The notes under the pieces are model-generated. The model saw nothing but the letters and a program-made list of their open reading frames with translations. It did no database searches and was not told the DNA's origin. A stretch of 15,466 nucleotides of DNA, taken from assembly GCA_037442565.1 (NCBI GenBank), contig JBBIQA010000106.1, positions 1 through 15,466 of the forward strand. Direction: 5' to 3'. The position numbers were made by a program, and so were the translations under genes. Positions 14,122 through 15,466 of the stretch are shown piece by piece. Every line of letters starts with the position of its first letter. Position 1 is the stretch's first letter. The DNA is from PALSA-911 sp037442565 (GTDB lineage Bacteria; Pseudomonadota; Alphaproteobacteria; Acetobacterales; Acetobacteraceae).

Positions 14122-15411
14122 ATGAACGCCGGCCGCGCCGTGCCGCTGTGGCTGATCCCCGCCATCTACGTGCTGGCGAGCCTGGTCATCGGCTTCGTTC
14201 TGCCGCGGCTGGAGTTCTATCTTCTGCCCGGCTTCCAGCACGGCATGTCGGCGGGTGCGGCGCTGGCGGCCTATTCCGCCGTGTGCTCGGGCATGATGGC
14301 GCTGATCGGCATCGTCTTCGCCATCGCCTTCGTCACGGTCCAGTTCAGCGCGGTGGCCTATTCGCCGCGCCTGGTCGCCATGTTCGCCGACGATCCGGCC
14401 CTGTACCACACGCTCGGGGTGTTCTTCGCGACCTTCTTCTTTTCCCTGATCGGACTGAGCTGGACCGACCGCGGCGGTTCCGGGAAGGTGCCGATGGTCA
14501 CCACCGTCGTGGTGACGGCGCTGATGATCGTCAGCCTGCTGGCCTTCGTGCGGCTGATCCGCAGCCTGAAGAACCTGCAGATCCAGACCGTGCTGCAGAC
14601 GGTGGGCGCCGAGGGAAGGGAGGTGATCGGCGCCCTGTTCTCCGCCACCGGCGCGCCGGCATCGGCGGAACAGCCGGACCTGGGGCCGGTCACCCAGACC
14701 CTCACCTATTCCGGCCGCCCGCGCGCCATCGCCCGGTTCGACATCGCCGCCCTGGTGCTGGCGGCGCAGTCCGCCGGGGGCGCGGTGGTGATCGACAGCG
14801 CGGTCGGCGACACGTTGCTGGATGGTTCCGTCCTGCTGCGCGTGCACGCGGCCCGCCAGCCTGTGCCGGAGGCGGAGTTGCGGCGCGCGGTCCATCTGTC
14901 GGACGCGCGCACCTATGAACAGGATCCGAAATACGCCCTGCGCCTGCTGGTCGACATCGCCATCCGGGCGCTGTCGCCGGCGGTGAACGACCCCACCACG
15001 GCGGTGCAGGCGCTGGACCAGATCGAGGATCTGCTGCGCCGGCTGGGCCGGGTCAATCTCGACGTCGGCCGGGTGCGGGATGCGCAGGGCGTGCTGCGGC
15101 TGATCGTGCCGATGCCGACATGGGAGGATTATCTGGCGCTTTCCTTCGACGAAATCCGCCAGTTCGGCGCCACCTCGGTGCAGGTCGCCCGACGACTGCG
15201 CGCGGCCTTGTCGGGGCTGGCCGAGATCGTGACCATCGAGGACCGCCGGCAGGCGCTACGGCGATACCTGGACCATTTGGATGCCAGTGTCCGCAGTTCG
15301 GAATTCGACAACCAGGACCAGATCGTCGCCTTGCAGCAGGACCGGCAGGGATTGGGACTGACACGCCGGACGGCGGTGGCAGACGACAAACAAGTCGTGC
15401 CGGAGGATTAG
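14122..15411 (+). CDS. DUF2254 family inner-membrane protein
   Basis: A 429-residue protein with four predicted N-terminal membrane helices (about 10-29, 52-74, 95-114 and 124-146) and a large cytoplasmic C-terminal part. The stretch GIVFAIAFVTVQFSAVAYSPRLVAMF and the motif ALSPAVNDPTTAVQALDQIEDLLRRL (from residue 283) are diagnostic of DUF2254 predicted membrane proteins, and length is normal for the family. No biochemical role is established that I can cite. The start ATG at 14122 has a weak ribosome site, so translation may be coupled to the SYLF gene ending 16 bp upstream. The last 25 or so residues are hydrophilic and variable. Confidence 0.88.
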   Translation: MNAGRAVPLWLIPAIYVLASLVIGFVLPRLEFYLLPGFQHGMSAGAALAAYSAVCSGMMALIGIVFAIAFVTVQFSAVAYSPRLVAMFADDPALYHTLGVFFATFFFSLIGLSWTDRGGSGKVPMVTTVVVTALMIVSLLAFVRLIRSLKNLQIQTVLQTVGAEGREVIGALFSATGAPASAEQPDLGPVTQTLTYSGRPRAIARFDIAALVLAAQSAGGAVVIDSAVGDTLLDGSVLLRVHAARQPVPEAELRRAVHLSDARTYEQDPKYALRLLVDIAIRALSPAVNDPTTAVQALDQIEDLLRRLGRVNLDVGRVRDAQGVLRLIVPMPTWEDYLALSFDEIRQFGATSVQVARRLRAALSGLAEIVTIEDRRQALRRYLDHLDASVRSSEFDNQDQIVALQQDRQGLGLTRRTAVADDKQVVPED

Positions 15412-15444
15412 CAGGCTGCGGAAATTCGCCTTCCGGCACGAAGG
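15396..15444. terminator. Inverted repeat at the end of the DUF2254 gene
   Basis: CGTGCCGGA (15396-15404, within the last codons) and TCCGGCACG (15432-15440) form a perfect 9-bp inverted repeat with a 27-nt loop. A competing small hairpin, CCTTC/GAAGG at 15429-15444, overlaps its right arm. No T-run follows immediately, so this may be a rho-type or degenerate terminator, or chance. No gene is visible from 15412 to the window end. Confidence 0.35.
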
Positions 15445-15466
15445 ATAATCTGATTCGCTTCCTTGG

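Overview
The window is high-GC, densely coded DNA with alphaproteobacterial-type gene content. A member of the Rhodospirillales/Acetobacteraceae is my best guess. That rests on gene families, Tat-like signals and codon use, not on a marker gene. I see no rRNA, tRNA, CRISPR array, insertion sequence or phage gene. The first gene runs off the left edge; all others are complete.

Layout, left to right. (1) 1-1955: the 3' part of a tandem family-2 glycosyltransferase (surface polysaccharide type), a five-unit 16-bp tandem repeat at its stop codon, then a short CysG-N/Met8-like siroheme-synthase protein. (2) 2094-7864: a signalling block. An exported DUF3365/Tll0287-like c-type haem protein is followed 26 nt later by a membrane hybrid histidine kinase (HAMP, PAS, HisKA, HATPase, two receiver domains) and a single-domain DivK-like response regulator. 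A receiver-PP2C (RsbU/SpoIIE-type) phosphatase lies convergently, and a STAS anti-anti-sigma protein is divergent from that phosphatase. (3) 7900-10919: a tripartite TRAP transporter read on the minus strand as dctP-dctQ-dctM, with three hairpin-forming 26-bp repeats between dctP and dctQ. (4) 11130-11909: a divergently oriented enoyl-CoA hydratase. (5) 12019-15411: a plus-strand run of an unknown coiled-coil protein, a PPK2 polyphosphate kinase, an exported SYLF/Ysc84 protein and a DUF2254 membrane protein. A near-ideal FNR/FixK-type box lies upstream of the first of these.

How the genes may work together (inference). The haem protein and hybrid kinase look like one sensing unit for redox state or a small gas or ligand. 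Its receivers, the DivK-like regulator and the receiver-PP2C phosphatase could pass the signal to the STAS protein, a partner-switching output. The cognate anti-sigma kinase and sigma factor are not in the window. The TRAP genes import an organic acid or similar solute, and the divergent enoyl-CoA hydratase may act on the imported substrate. The FNR/FixK box suggests that the coiled-coil/PPK2 genes respond to low oxygen, linking nucleotide/polyphosphate metabolism to oxygen limitation.
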